Program-made: the position numbers and the translations under genes
NCBI GenBank assembly: GCA_963825075.1
Contig: CAWGRX010000029.1
Span: 112,395 to 176,394 of the forward strand
Reading direction: 5' to 3'
DNA length: 64,000 nt
Source: CAWAVN01 sp963825075
Lineage (GTDB): Bacteria; Planctomycetota; Planctomycetia; Planctomycetales; Planctomycetaceae
In this document: in pieces, positions 44,749 to 55,914 of the stretch
Layout of the letters: every line of letters starts with the position of its first letter
Position numbering within the stretch: position 1 is the first letter of the stretch
The notes under the pieces: model-generated
Told to the model about the DNA's origin: nothing
The model's input: the letters and a program-made list of their open reading frames with translations, nothing else
The model's database searches: none

Positions 44749-45786
44749 TTAGTTCGCGCCCGGCAGGAGGGCTTCGTCGATGGTGACGCCGAAGCCGGGG
44801 GCATCGGTCAACGTGATATGGCCGTTTTCGATGGGGGGTTGGCCGCCGACCCAGGTCATCCAGGGGCGGCCGGACTCGGCGAGCGGGTTTGACGAGAGGC
44901 CGGCGATCGCATGCAGGCCCCACAGTTCGGCTCCGCGGTGCGGGCAGACTTCCAAGCCGGCGCCATCCGCCATGTGGTAGATCTTCACCATCTCCGTCAT
45001 GCCGCCGCACCAACAAATGTCGGGTTGCAAGACGTGATGCCAACGGTTTTCGATCCAGGGGCGAAAGCCGTCGGCGGTGAATTCGTGCTCGCCGCCGGCG
45101 ATGGGAACAGGGGACGCCTTGGCCAATTCGGCATACCCGGCGAGATCATTCACCGGCAGCGGTTCCTCGATCCAGCGGAGGTCGAATTGTTCCAAAGCCT
45201 TCGCGGCGCTTTTAGTGCCGGGCAGATCCCATTTCATCCAGCAGTCGATCATCAATTGTTTTTCGGAGCCAATGACCGCTCGCGCCCGTTCGACTCTACG
45301 GATCGCATCGTCAATTCTCCGGGCGGGATCGACCGGAGGGATGTGCAGTTTGAAGGCCGCGTGAGATTCGGCGATTTCCGGGGGGATGTCGTCCCAGACG
45401 GTGATGTAAGTCGGAATAGGATTCCGCACACTGCCGCCCAAAAGTTCCGCGAGTGGTTTTTTTGCGGCTTTACCGCGGAGATCCCATAAGGCCAAGTCCA
45501 CGCCGCTTTGAGCCATGATCGCCAGGCCTTTTTGTCCGAACGGCAAGGTGGCGGCGTACATTTCTTCCCAGAGCGATTCGACCGGTTCGGGCGAACGATT
45601 CAAGAGCAGATCCCGCAGCACCGTGCGGACGACGTGCATTCCCGCCAGACCGCCGCCGCCCACGCCGTAGCCCGTGAGACCCGTATCGGTGTCGATCGCG
45701 ACGAGAATCTGCCCCATGCTCGTCCGCCAATCGGGAGGGGAATTGGGGGCGACGGGTTGGATGGCTCGCAGATTTGTTATCTTCAT
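44749..45786 (-). CDS. Enolase-superfamily (mandelate racemase/muconate lactonizing type) sugar-acid dehydratase
   Basis: 345 residues. N-terminal capping domain (MKITNLRAIQPV, TDTGLTGYGVGGGGLAG), then the TIM barrel with the three metal ligands in MIDCWMKWD (Asp), IEEPLPV (Glu) and AGGEHE (Glu), and a late CPHRGAELWGLH segment that can supply the catalytic His. The usual KxK on strand two reads FKLHIP, as in rhamnonate-dehydratase-like members. Such enzymes dehydrate aldonic acids; L-rhamnonate or a relative is a reasonable guess, and would fit the pectin (rhamnose-containing) locus nearby. Substrate assignment is tentative; superfamily is secure. Confidence 0.88.
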   Translation of the reverse strand: MKITNLRAIQPVAPNSPPDWRTSMGQILVAIDTDTGLTGYGVGGGGLAGMHVVRTVLRDLLLNRSPEPVESLWEEMYAATLPFGQKGLAIMAQSGVDLALWDLRGKAAKKPLAELLGGSVRNPIPTYITVWDDIPPEIAESHAAFKLHIPPVDPARRIDDAIRRVERARAVIGSEKQLMIDCWMKWDLPGTKSAAKALEQFDLRWIEEPLPVNDLAGYAELAKASPVPIAGGEHEFTADGFRPWIENRWHHVLQPDICWCGGMTEMVKIYHMADGAGLEVCPHRGAELWGLHAIAGLSSNPLAESGRPWMTWVGGQPPIENGHITLTDAPGFGVTIDEALLPGAN

Positions 45787-46321
45787 GATGATGAGTTTTC
45801 AGTTTTCGGTTGAAAATGGTCCAGCGCTCGCCTGGTCTCCCTATCTCCCCTTCTCCCTATCTGTCGATGGTCGCATGAGAAACGCCTACTTTAAGGTCCG
45901 GGGCGGATGGGGGGAATGTTATCGGGACGTGGGTTTCAGGATTTGCCCGGTGCGGGATGGCCGGGTTGTAGGATTTCGGGAACTCCGGGGATTTCTGACT
46001 GGCAGATTGCAGGAAAACCTGCCAAGCTGAGAATGGGAAACCAGCCGATCTCAACACAGGGGGGAAGCTGCGCTTTTTCCCCACGGTTTTCGGGTTCGGC
46101 GGGTTGTGCCGGTCGCAAAGGGAATGGCGCCTCTGCGGACCGGAGGGATGGCGGGGATTTGAAGAATTCCCCTACCGCGAGCGGTTTCCCTGTTGAGAGA
46201 TTTCGTTTTGTCAAGGTACGATTGAATCTGTTTCTTTCCGGCCGGCCTCCCATTCGGAGGGACTTTCGGCTAGTCGGTTCGACCATTTTGGTTCGAGAAT
46301 TTTTCTGGGCGAGAGTATCCC
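45787..46321. other. Intergenic region upstream of the giant kinase
   Basis: 535 bases between divergent genes. Frames on both strands lack start signals and family resemblance. It contains short direct echoes of AGGATTTCGGGA/GGATTTC but no clear hairpin. It should contain the promoters of the dehydratase and the kinase. Confidence 0.4.
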
Positions 46322-49300
46322 ATGTCACGTTGCCCCAAATGTCAGCATGATCTGTCGATTGAAGATCTTCAACTGAGCCGGTGCCCCGCGTGCGGGCATC
46401 GTTGGGAAGGCCAACATCCCGGCGATGAGTCCCGTCCCGACAAACCCGCGGCTCCTGGAGATTCTCCGGGCGATTCCGATGTGCCGGGCGATTTGAAGGG
46501 TTTGCCTCAAGCGATTACCGGGGTGGGAATTCAAGGAAGCTCCTCCACGGGCGACCCGGAAACGTGGAATGCCGACGGCGAGGCGCTGACATACGTCGTC
46601 GATCTCTCCCCGGACGACCTGATGCGGATGTCGCAGATTTGGCAAACCGTGGATGATGAAGTCCCCGCTGGAATGACCATCAAATCGCTCGAATCCGAGG
46701 AAGTGGATGAATCCGGTCGCACCGCGGACATGGAGGAACTGCTGCGGGATCAGTTCGCTCCCGAAGAGAACGAAGAAGCGGAGGAAGCCAAGGGAAGCGA
46801 ATCCGGCGAGGAGGGAAGCAGCAGCGTTGAAGACACCTTCGTTTCGGATGTGTTCCCATCCGCTCCGGATGGGGAATCCCCGGAAGAGCTTGGGGATTCC
46901 GCCCAGGCGTCGGATGAGGCGGATTGGTCCGAGCAAGAATTCGGGAAAACGTTTCTCTCGGATGACATCTCGCTCGACGAGGGCGGCGTGGAGGCATCGG
47001 CGGATGCGGAAGAGGAAAGCCGGTCCGCTACTCCGTCCGACAGCGACGCCGGGAAAACGTCCGATCAGACGATGCTGTTCGATCATCTTTCCGTGGAATC
47101 CGATTCGCAGGAAATCGTCGATCCCGCGGGGAAGACATTGCCTTTGAGCGGCGAAGGGGAATGGCTGGAAGACGGCGAAAGCAAAACGCTTCCCGCGGGG
47201 CCGAAGACCACGGAAGATTCTGCGGACCCGCTGGACAGCAGCATCGCCAAGACGGTGCTCACCGAAAACTTGTCGGACGAGGGTCGGACGGAATCGGACA
47301 GCGACGATGGGGCCGGCCGCACGGATCGGCTCTCCTCTCAAGATCTGTCCGGGGCCGAGGCGGCGCAAAGCAGCGGATTGGTCATCCAGCTCAGGTCCTT
47401 GCGGGAGAAAGGCAAGCCGCAAAGCGACGAGGCCGACTACGAACTGCTCAGCCTCCTGGGAGAAGGGGGGATGGGCAAAGTCTTCAACGCCCGGCAAACG
47501 TCAATCGACCGCAGCGTCGCCGTCAAGATGCTCAAGCCAAGGCCTTCCAGTCGCCGGCGCGATCAGCACTCCAAGTTCCTGGCGGAAGCGGTCGTCACGG
47601 GGGAACTGGACCACCCGAACATCGTGCCGATTTACGATGTGGGCAAGGACGAGCACGATGCCTTGTTCTATTCGATGAAGAACGTGACGGGCAATCCCTG
47701 GTTGGACACGATCCATCAAAAATCCACGCACGACAACCTGGAAATTCTGATGAGCGTGGCCGACGCGGTGGCGTTCGCGCATGCCCGCGGCGTCGTGCAC
47801 CGCGACCTCAAGCCTGAAAACGTGATGCTGGGCGAGTTCGGCGAAGTCTTGGTGATGGACTGGGGCCTCGCCATGCCCACCGAGAAATTCGGCAAGCAGC
47901 GGGGCATTGTCCGCAGTTCCAGTATGGGCGGGACGCCGGCTTACATGGCCCCGGAAATGGCCACCGGTCCCATCCACAAAATCGGGTCGCACAGCGACAT
48001 CTATCTGCTGGGGGCGATTCTGTTCGAGATCGTCACCGGCCGGCCGCCGCACCGCGGCAAAAACGCCATGAAGTGCTTAATGGCCGCCGCCCGCAACAAG
48101 ATCGTGCACACCGACCACACGGGCGAGTTGATTGAAATCGCGTTCAAAGCGATGTCCACCAATCCCAAAGACCGCTACAAGAGCGTCCAGGAATTCCAAG
48201 CGGCCGTCCGCACTTATCTCGCGCATTCGGAAAGCATCACGCTGGCGGCGATGGCGGAAGAGGATCTGGAACGCGCCCAAAAATCCGACAGCTACGAAGA
48301 CTACTCCAAAGCCCGCTTCGGGTTCGAGGAAGCATTGAAACTTTGGGACGGCAACAAGCGGGCCCGGGACCGGCTCGGCGCGGCCCGGCTGGCTTATGCC
48401 CACTGCGCTTTGGACAAAGGCGACTATGACCTGGCGGCTTCGCTGCTCGATTCGGCCGACCGGTCCCACGACAAGCTGAAGGTGGATATCGCCAAAGCCT
48501 GCGAAGAACGCGACGCCCGCCAAAAACGCCTGGAAGCCGCCAAAAGAGCCGGCCGCGTGATGCTGGCGACGCTGTTTCTGGTCGTCAGCGGAGCGGCATT
48601 CTGGATCAACAGCGAACGCGCCGCCGCGGTGGAATCCGAAAAGAATGCCATTAATGCGAGAAACGATGCCGTCGTCGCGAAACAGGAAGCGGTAGCCGCT
48701 AAAGACGAGGCGGTGAAAGCAAGAGAGTTGGAAGCCAGTTTGAGAAAACAGGCGGAAGACGCCCGCGACCGCGAAAAAATCGCCAAGGAAAGCGAAGCGA
48801 AACAACGCGAATTGGCGGTCAAGCGCCGGCAAGAAGCGGTCGCCCAGGAAATCGTGGCCAGTCTGAATGCGATCATGGCCGAGGAACAGGCCGACATCGC
48901 CACGAAACGAGAAGCGGAAGCCAAAGCCGCTGCGGCCGCCGAAGCTTTGGCAAGGATGGATGAGGAAAAAGCCAAGCTCGAAGCGATCTCGGCAAAAAAC
49001 GCCGCGGAGAAATCGGCGGATGCGGAACGTCGAGCGAAGGAGATTGCCGAAAAACGCCGACAAGAAGCCGTCGCGCAGGAAATCGTGGCCAGCCTGAACT
49101 CCATCATGGCCGAGGAACAGGCGGAAATCGCCACGAAGCGGGAAGCGGAAGCCAAAGCCTCCGCGGCCGCCGAAGCCTTGGCAAGGATGGATGAGGAAAA
49201 AGCCAAGCTCGAAGCGATCTCGGCAAAAAACGCCGCGGAGAAATCGGCGGATGCGGAACGTCGAGCGAAGGAGATTGCCGAGCAACGCCGAAAAGAAGCG

Positions 49301-52300
49301 GTGGCCCAGGAAATCGTGGCCAGCCTGAATGCGATTATGGCCGAGGAGCAGGCTGACATCGCCGAAGCCGCCGCGATTGCCGAACGCCTCGCGAAAGATA
49401 AGGCGGTGGAAGCCAAGATCGCCGAAGAACGCGAAGCTTACAATTCCAAAATCGGTCTCGCCGCGGCGAAGATCGAGGAAAACGCCTTCGATGCCGCGCG
49501 CAATCTGCTCGCTAGCACCAGCGCCCGCTTCCGCAATTGGGAATGGGGCTATTTGATGCGGCTCTGCGAACAATTCGAACGGGACTACAAGTTCCCGGAC
49601 CATCGGCTGGAATCGGTGGCTTTGATCGGCGATGGCCCCTTGTTTGTCGTCGGCGGAGAAAACGGATTGGCCCAAATCCGCCACATCGACGATTTCGAAG
49701 GCAAGGATCCCCAAGCTCTCCAAAACGTCGCGCTCCGAAACGGCGTTCAAAAGCTCCCGCTGAATCCGAACGTCACGGTGTACGACGTGGCGGTCTCGCC
49801 CGACGGCCGCTGGATCGCCCTCGCGACCGACGACATTCGGAACGGCTACATCAAGTTGTGGAATCGGGAACAAAACCGCTTCGAGCCGCGGCGGTTCGGT
49901 CCAACCAATGTGTTCTTCGATTCGCCGGAGGAGTTCGATCGGAAATTGGAAACCCGCCACATGGACCGCGTGGTCAGCGTGCAGTTCTCGCAGGACGGCA
50001 CGAAACTGCTTACCGCGTCGCTCGACCACACCGCCCGCGTGTGGAACGTCGAAACCGGCGAGCCGATGGTCCGGCTCTACGGCCATAACGATTTTGTCTG
50101 GGACGCGGTGTTCTGCCCGAATTATGAAAAAGACGCCAACGGCAATTTCGTTCGCGATCAGGCGGGTCAGTTGATCCCCCGGCCGGAAACCCAAATCGTG
50201 ACCGTCAGCGAAGACGGCACCGCGATTGTGTGGCGAGATGTCAAAGCCCGCTGGCAAAACCCGGAGAACATCCAAACGCTGCCCACGTTCCGCGCCCATC
50301 AGGCGCCGGTTTACGCGGTGGCTTGCTCGGCGGACGGGCGATACATCGCCACCGGCGGATACGATCGCCGCATCTTGCTCTGGCGGCCCGAAGACATCCC
50401 GCAAATCGATCACCTGACCTACATCCGCATGAGCATCGATGGCAAACCCATTCCCAAAACACCGTACCGGGAACTCTTGGGGCACGAAGCGTCCCTCTCC
50501 TCTTTGAATTTCGGCCGGCCCGCCGGCGAGGATGTCCGCGATCTGGTGCTGTTGAGCGGTTCCAACGACCACGCCGTCAAGGTCTGGAACGTGGATCGAG
50601 ACAACTCGCAAACCAAAGTCAGCCCCCTGAAAACTTTCCGGGGCCACGGTGGTTGGGTGCGGGATTGCGTGTGGGGTCCGGGCGGCACCTGGATCCTCTC
50701 CGTGAGCCACGACGAAACCGCCAAACGCTGGAGCATCGACAAAGATGCCACGTCCGAAGTGCATCTCGTGGACGGCTTGCCCTTGGACGTTCACGCCGAC
50801 AACGTGGATGCGGTGGCGTTTTCCTTCACGAAGGAGGCCAGACAATTCGCCACCGCCAGCCGCGACCGGACCGCGCAGATTTATCGGCTCGATCTCCAGG
50901 ATCGCATCCAGCGCGAGCAGAAATTCAGCGAGGGACACGACAACCAGATTCCCGCCGGGGTGTTTTTCTCGACAGGCAAACAGCTCGCCACGGCGGGCTT
51001 CGATAACACGGTCCGTGTTTGGGACGTGATTGAGGGCCGGCAATTGCTCACACTGCAGGGGACCGGCCGCACGGGCGCGCTGGCAGTGTCTGCGGACGAC
51101 CAATGGATTCTCTCTGGCAGCGACAACAAACAGGCCAAAATTTGGAACGCCGAAAGCGGCGAGATGCTGACGGCCTTCGGTGCCCATTCCGTCGAAGTCA
51201 CCGCCGTCGCCTTTGGACGCAATTCCAAGTCGAATGGAACGTTAACGCTCGCCACCGCCGACGCCCGCGGTCATGTCTTCCTCTGGCAATGGCGGCCGGA
51301 GAGCAAGGCGGAACCCGCGCCGATTGCGAACCTCGAAATTCAGAACTCGAAGGATCACAAGGCCCACAGCGACCGCGTCACGGCCCTCAGATTCCTTCCC
51401 GACGGCCGGCGGCTGCTCAGTGCCAGCCTCGATACAACGGTGGCCCAATGGGATTTGTCCACAAATCAGGAAGTGGATCGCTTGCGGTTGTCGCATCGAA
51501 TAGGGAACAACAAGACAGGAGTAACCTCGATGGATCTCTCAGAGGACGGCCGTTGGCTCGTGACCAGCGCTCTGGATAACGTGATCCGGCTGTGGGACAT
51601 GCGCAAGGCGGAGCAGGACCAGCCGGTCCGCTTGCTTCGTCCGCAAGGCCGAGCCGGGGCGCTGATGGCGAACCTCCAAGAGCAATTTGGAACAAAGAAC
51701 ACGAAGAGAATTCCCAACGAAAAATTGGAAGAGGCATTCAGGCTCATCGCGCCGGATGCCGACTACCGCCAGTTCCTCGATCGCGGCGGCTGGGACCAGG
51801 CCGTCGAGCAATTGATCCCGTCGAGCGAGGGGAAAGAGACTCCGCGTGAACTGGCGGAAAAACTGGCCGGTCTGATTCCGGACGTCTCCGCCGACAATCT
51901 GCTTTTGGCGCAGACGAACTCTGTGGCGGTCTCTCCCGACGGACGGTACATCGTGGCCACCAACCGGCTCGACCGGATCACGCACGGCTGGCGGCTCCCC
52001 GCGAATCCCGCTTCAAGCGAGCCGGCGCAACCCTTCACGATCGACGACGGTCTGGACGTGTGGTCGGCGGCATTCTCGCCCGCGCAAACCGGGACGGAAC
52101 TCGTCGTGCTCGGCAACAGCGACGCCCGCCAGTGGAGGCTTGGCGTCCAGGGGGGAAAAGTCGTCCTCACACCCTCGCTCACCTTGACGGCTCAAGGCGA
52201 ATTGGCTTCGATCGGCTTCTCGCCCGACGGCAAATACTTCGTCACCGGAAGCGCCGGGCAAGACCGGGCCGCCCGCGTGTGGAGCGTGCAAACGGGAAGG

Positions 52301-53196
52301 GACATGGCCAAACTTCAGGGCGTCCACAAGGAACCCATCAACGCCGCCGTCTTCTCCCCAACAGGCCCCTTCATTCTAACGGTCAGCAACGACGATCCCG
52401 CGAGCCGGGATGAAACGATGGTGCTGTGGAAGCTGACCGCCAACGGCCCGGACCGCTTCCAAGCTGACGTGCTCCGCAAATTCCACGGTCACACCGACGA
52501 TGTGCTCGATGCCGCCTTCTCGCCGGACGGAAAATGGATCGTCAGCGTCTCGCGGGACAAAACGATCCGCCTCTGGGAAACCGAAACCGGCAACGAAGTC
52601 GCCAAGACGGACGAGCAAGCCGACGCCGTGCTCTCGGTGGCATTTGCCGACGACGGCAAGCGCATCCTCACCGGCTCCGCCGACAACCAGGCCGTCATTT
52701 GGGCGGTGGAAACGGCAAAAGGCAAAACCCTGCTGAAACCGCAGCTCCTCTTGACCGGGCATTCCGCCCGCGTGACCGACGTGGCGTTCTCGCCGCTTGA
52801 GGATCTCAACGGCAATGGCAAGCAAGACGACCTCAACGGCGACGGCAAGGAAGACGAAGAAGATGAACAGATCGCTCTGCGGGCCGTGACCGCGAGCGCC
52901 GACAACACGGTGATCGTCTGGGACACCCGTGTGCCGAGTGTGTCCGAACTTCCGGTGCCCTTGGCGAACCAGGTCCTCACCCTGAAACGCCACAGCCGCC
53001 CGGTGAACGCCGTCAGGTTTTCGCCGGACGGGCGCTATCTGCTGACCGGCAGCGAAGACCGCCGAGCAATCCTCTGGCCGACCAAAGACTGGCGCCCGAA
53101 AAACTCGCGGAACTCCAAAAATCGCCCGACATCAAACACCAACTCGAAGAGCAGAAAGCCAATCTCACCGCGGCGGAGAAAGCGGGCGGAGAATAA
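46322..53196 (+). CDS. Giant transmembrane Ser/Thr protein kinase with WD40 propellers (frameshift at the 3' end)
   Basis: About 2291 residues. Order: zinc ribbon CPKC...CPAC (4-24); acidic disordered region with repeated T-hydrophobic motifs (about 130-345); kinase domain (about 373-633) with LLGEGGMGKV, VAVKMLK, HRDLKPENVM (catalytic Asp 495), DWGLAM in place of DFG, and APEMA; TPR-like helices; one membrane helix (746-763); a coiled coil containing two and a half copies of a 77-residue repeat (about 834-1013); and a C-terminal region of 12 or more WD40 units (about 1080-2270). One base is missing near 53083: the shifted frame LAPEKLAELQKSPDIKHQ ... AEKAGGE stops at 53194-53196 and replaces a basic non-homologous tail. 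Probably an inner-membrane sensor kinase whose propellers act as protein-interaction scaffold. Confidence 0.93.
48821..49363 (+). repeat. 231-bp in-frame tandem repeat inside the kinase gene
   Basis: Copies begin at 48821, 49052 and 49283 (third partial), each opening with (K/Q)RR(Q/K)EAVAQEIVASLN and running through EALARMDEEKAKLEAISAK to ERRAKEIAE. The 77 residues make 11 heptads, so duplication lengthens the coiled coil without changing register. Confidence 0.95.
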
Positions 53197-53255
53197 CAGT
53201 GGCCAGGGGTCGGAAGTCGGAGGCCTGGGTGAAGGACAATAGATTTGACTCGCCC

Positions 53256-53287
53256 CCTCGTTCCCAAGCTCCCGCTTGGGAACGAGG
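53256..53287. terminator. Perfect hairpin after the kinase gene
   Basis: CCTCGTTCCCAAGC (53256-53269) and GCTTGGGAACGAGG (53274-53287) form a perfect 14-bp stem with loop TCCC. It is a copy of a widely distributed intergenic repeat and probably also ends transcription of the kinase gene, although no T-tract follows. Confidence 0.65.
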
Positions 53288-53423
53288 AAGGTTTAAGTTT
53301 CATTGGGGAAATTTGGATTCTTCGGTTCCCTGATGTCGATTGATTCTGATGGGGGGATTTTTATATGCTGATGGGTGCGGCGGAGTTTCCCCCAACCCTT
53401 GATGAGAGCATTTGATAACGCCC

Positions 53424-55604
53424 ATGACCTCGCGTTTTGCAATTGGCATCGTTTTGATCTCGGTAATGATCTCGGCGAAATCCGCGCGCGGAGCCGGGGT
53501 GGATTTTGAGCGGGACGTTCAGCCGGTGCTCACGCGGTTTGGCTGCAACGCCGGGGCCTGTCACGGAAAAGCCCGCGGACAGAATGGCTTTCAGCTGTCG
53601 CTGTTGGGGTTCGATCCGCAGTTCGATTACGAAGCCTTGACCCGCGAAGCCCGCGGTCGGCGGATTTTTCTGCCTGACCCCGAACAAAGCCTGTTCCTCC
53701 AAAAACCGACCGGCCAAATCCCCCACGGCGGCGGCAAACGACTTTCCAAAGACAGCAAAGCCTATCACCTGCTGCTCGATTGGATTCGCCAGGGAATGCC
53801 CCGCGAGATCCCCGGCACGCCCGATCTGGTCAACGTCAGCGTTACGCCGGGCGAGAAAATCCTCGGATATAACGCCTCATTGCCGCTCCAGGTCACGGCC
53901 CACTATGCCGACGGCTCCACGCGGGATGTGACAGAGATGGCGGCGTATCAGTCCAACGAAAGCGCGATCGCCGCCGTCGCTGATGACGGGCAGGTGACGA
54001 CGAACAACATCGTGGGCGAAGCCGCGGTGATGGCCCGCTACATGGGCCAGATCGCAGTCTGCTCCGTCGCGGTCCCCCTGCCCGGCGAGGTGCCGGATAA
54101 ATTTTACCAAGAGCTGCCGCGGCAGAGTTTCATCGATGATCTCGTCTGGAAAAAACTCCAGCGCCTCCGCATCACGCCGTCCGAAACAGCCCCGGATCAC
54201 AAGTTTCTCCGCCGGGCCTATTTGGACATCATCGGCCGCGTGCCGACGCTGGAAGAAGCTCAAACCTTTCTGAACGATCCTTCCCCCGACAAGCGGGAAC
54301 GGCTGGTGGATCATCTGCTCGATCGGCCGGAGTATGCCGACCACTGGGCGAACAAATGGGCCGACCTCCTCCGCCCGAACCCCTACCGCGTGGGCATCAA
54401 GGCGACGCTCAATTACGACGCCTGGATTCGCGAAGAGTTCCGCCGGAACCGCCCCTGGGATGAGTTCGTCCGCGACCTCATCACCGCGCAGGGCAGCACG
54501 TTCAAAAACGGGGCGGTCACGCTGTTCCGCGATCGCCGATCGCCGGATGAACTCACCACCGTCGTCAGCCAACTGTTTTTGGGCGTCCGGCTGGAATGCG
54601 CGAAATGCCATCATCATCCGTTCGAGCGCTGGGGGCAGGAGGACTTTTACGGGTTCGCGGCCTACTTCGCGAAGATCGGCCGCAAAGGCCGGGGCCTCTC
54701 GCCGCCGATTTCCGGCTCGGAGGAAATGGTGTTTGTCTCGGACAAAGGCGAAGTCACCCATCCGCTCACCGGCGAAGTCCTGCCGCCCAAACCGCTGTTC
54801 GGGACCGCGCCCGAAATCCCGGAAGGCGGCGACCCCCGCCGGGCGCTCGCGGCTTGGATCACCAAGGACAATCCCTACTTCGCCCAGGTGATGGCCAACC
54901 GCGTTTGGGCCGACCTGATGGGCCGGGGCCTCGTGGAACCGGTGGACGATTTGCGGGCGACCAATCCGCCCTCGAATGCCGCCCTCTTGGAAGCCTTGGG
55001 GAAGGATTTTGAAGAACAAGGCTACGATCTGAAAAAACTCATCCGCCGGATCGCGACCTCTTACGTTTACGGACTCAGTTCTAGCCCCACGGAGCGAAAC
55101 ATTGCCGACACGCGGAACTATTCCCGCTATTACCGCGGCCGACTCCGGGCGGAAGTGCTGTTGGATGCCGTGACCGAGATCACCGGCGTCCCCGAATCCT
55201 TCGACGCCATGCCTCCGGATTCCTCGGCCAAGGTGATCTGGACGCACCGCGTGGATTCGCTGTTTTTGGACGCCTTCGGTCGCCCGGACCCGAACCAGGA
55301 TCCCCCCTGCGAACGCACCGGCGACACGAGCATCGTCCAGGCGCTCCATTTAATGAACTCCGAAAAGCTCAGCCGAAAAATTACCTCGGACGACGGCCGG
55401 GCCGCAAAACTCGCCGCCTCGGACAAAACACCCCAGCAGATTATCGAAGAACTTTATTTACGAATCTATTCGCGAACTCCCACATCCGAAGAACAAGAAC
55501 TGTGCGAAAGCCTGTTCGCCAAACCCGACGCCGACCGCCGGCAGGTCGTCGAAGACCTGATGTGGGCCATGCTCAACACACCGGAATTTGTGTTTAAGGA
55601 TTGA
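53424..55604 (+). CDS. DUF1549/DUF1553 exported protein with cytochrome-like motif
   Basis: 726 residues from ATG 53424, signal peptide MTSRFAIGIVLISVMISAKSARG. Cytochrome-like CNAGACHGKARGQNGF (about 38-53) and HGGGKR, an Ig-like domain (VNVSVTPGEKILGYNASLPLQVTAHYADGSTRDV), DUF1549 (RRAYLDIIGRVPT, RPEYADHWANKWADLL, CAKCHHHPFERW) and DUF1553 (NPYFAQVMANRVWADLMGRGLVEPVDDLRATNPPSN). Paralogue of the 13574 gene but without its extra N-terminal Ig domain. It heads a plus-strand group with a small gene, a DUF1501 gene and a PPC-domain gene, the common planctomycete arrangement. Confidence 0.92.
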   Translation: MTSRFAIGIVLISVMISAKSARGAGVDFERDVQPVLTRFGCNAGACHGKARGQNGFQLSLLGFDPQFDYEALTREARGRRIFLPDPEQSLFLQKPTGQIPHGGGKRLSKDSKAYHLLLDWIRQGMPREIPGTPDLVNVSVTPGEKILGYNASLPLQVTAHYADGSTRDVTEMAAYQSNESAIAAVADDGQVTTNNIVGEAAVMARYMGQIAVCSVAVPLPGEVPDKFYQELPRQSFIDDLVWKKLQRLRITPSETAPDHKFLRRAYLDIIGRVPTLEEAQTFLNDPSPDKRERLVDHLLDRPEYADHWANKWADLLRPNPYRVGIKATLNYDAWIREEFRRNRPWDEFVRDLITAQGSTFKNGAVTLFRDRRSPDELTTVVSQLFLGVRLECAKCHHHPFERWGQEDFYGFAAYFAKIGRKGRGLSPPISGSEEMVFVSDKGEVTHPLTGEVLPPKPLFGTAPEIPEGGDPRRALAAWITKDNPYFAQVMANRVWADLMGRGLVEPVDDLRATNPPSNAALLEALGKDFEEQGYDLKKLIRRIATSYVYGLSSSPTERNIADTRNYSRYYRGRLRAEVLLDAVTEITGVPESFDAMPPDSSAKVIWTHRVDSLFLDAFGRPDPNQDPPCERTGDTSIVQALHLMNSEKLSRKITSDDGRAAKLAASDKTPQQIIEELYLRIYSRTPTSEEQELCESLFAKPDADRRQVVEDLMWAMLNTPEFVFKD

Positions 55605-55668
55605 TGTGATAATTCAAACTATAAGTCGAAGAATGAGTCAAACCGCGGATGACGCGGATATCGCTGAT

Positions 55669-55812
55669 ATTAGCCGCAGGGCGCTAGCCCCGGTTTTTCC
55701 GATAACTTGGTATTTATTAGCCGCAGGGCGCTAGCCCCGGTTTTTCCGATAACCGGACTTGGTATTTATTAGCCGCAGGGCGCTAGCCCCGGTTTTTCCG
55801 ATAACCGGACGC
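55669..55812. repeat. Three tandem REP-like elements
   Basis: ATTAGCCGCAGGGCGCTAGC-CCCGGTTTTTCCGATAAC occurs at 55669, 55716 and 55768 (periods 47 and 52). A shorter piece (GATAACCGGACGCTAGC) follows. Each unit holds the GGGC-GCTA-GCCC palindrome. The spacing between hairpins is itself duplicated (TTGGTATTT), so growth was by tandem duplication. A smaller inverted pair, ACCGCGGATGACGCGGAT and ATCCGCGTTATCCGCGGT, flanks the array at about 55641 and 55835. Confidence 0.85.
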
Positions 55813-55914
55813 TAGCACGAGTTTGGCTTTTGATAATCCGCGTTATCCGCGGTCCAAAATCTTTGACGCCTCCAGCGGTGAGCAGTATAAGAAGTCTAAG
55901 ATGAGCGACACGCC

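Noticed and set aside
45936..46328. Minus-strand 130-residue frame before the kinase
   Set aside because: No start signal or recognisable domain, and it overlaps the kinase start; likely chance in GC-rich DNA.
48077..51187. 1036-residue open frame on the minus strand inside the kinase gene
   Set aside because: Mirror of a high-GC coding region; composition (Phe/Gly/Arg-rich) is typical of antisense shadows, and the plus strand has clear kinase and WD40 motifs.
55669..55812. Possible CRISPR array (three regularly spaced repeats)
   Set aside because: The units are palindromic REP elements found elsewhere singly, the 'spacers' are near-identical, and no cas genes are nearby.
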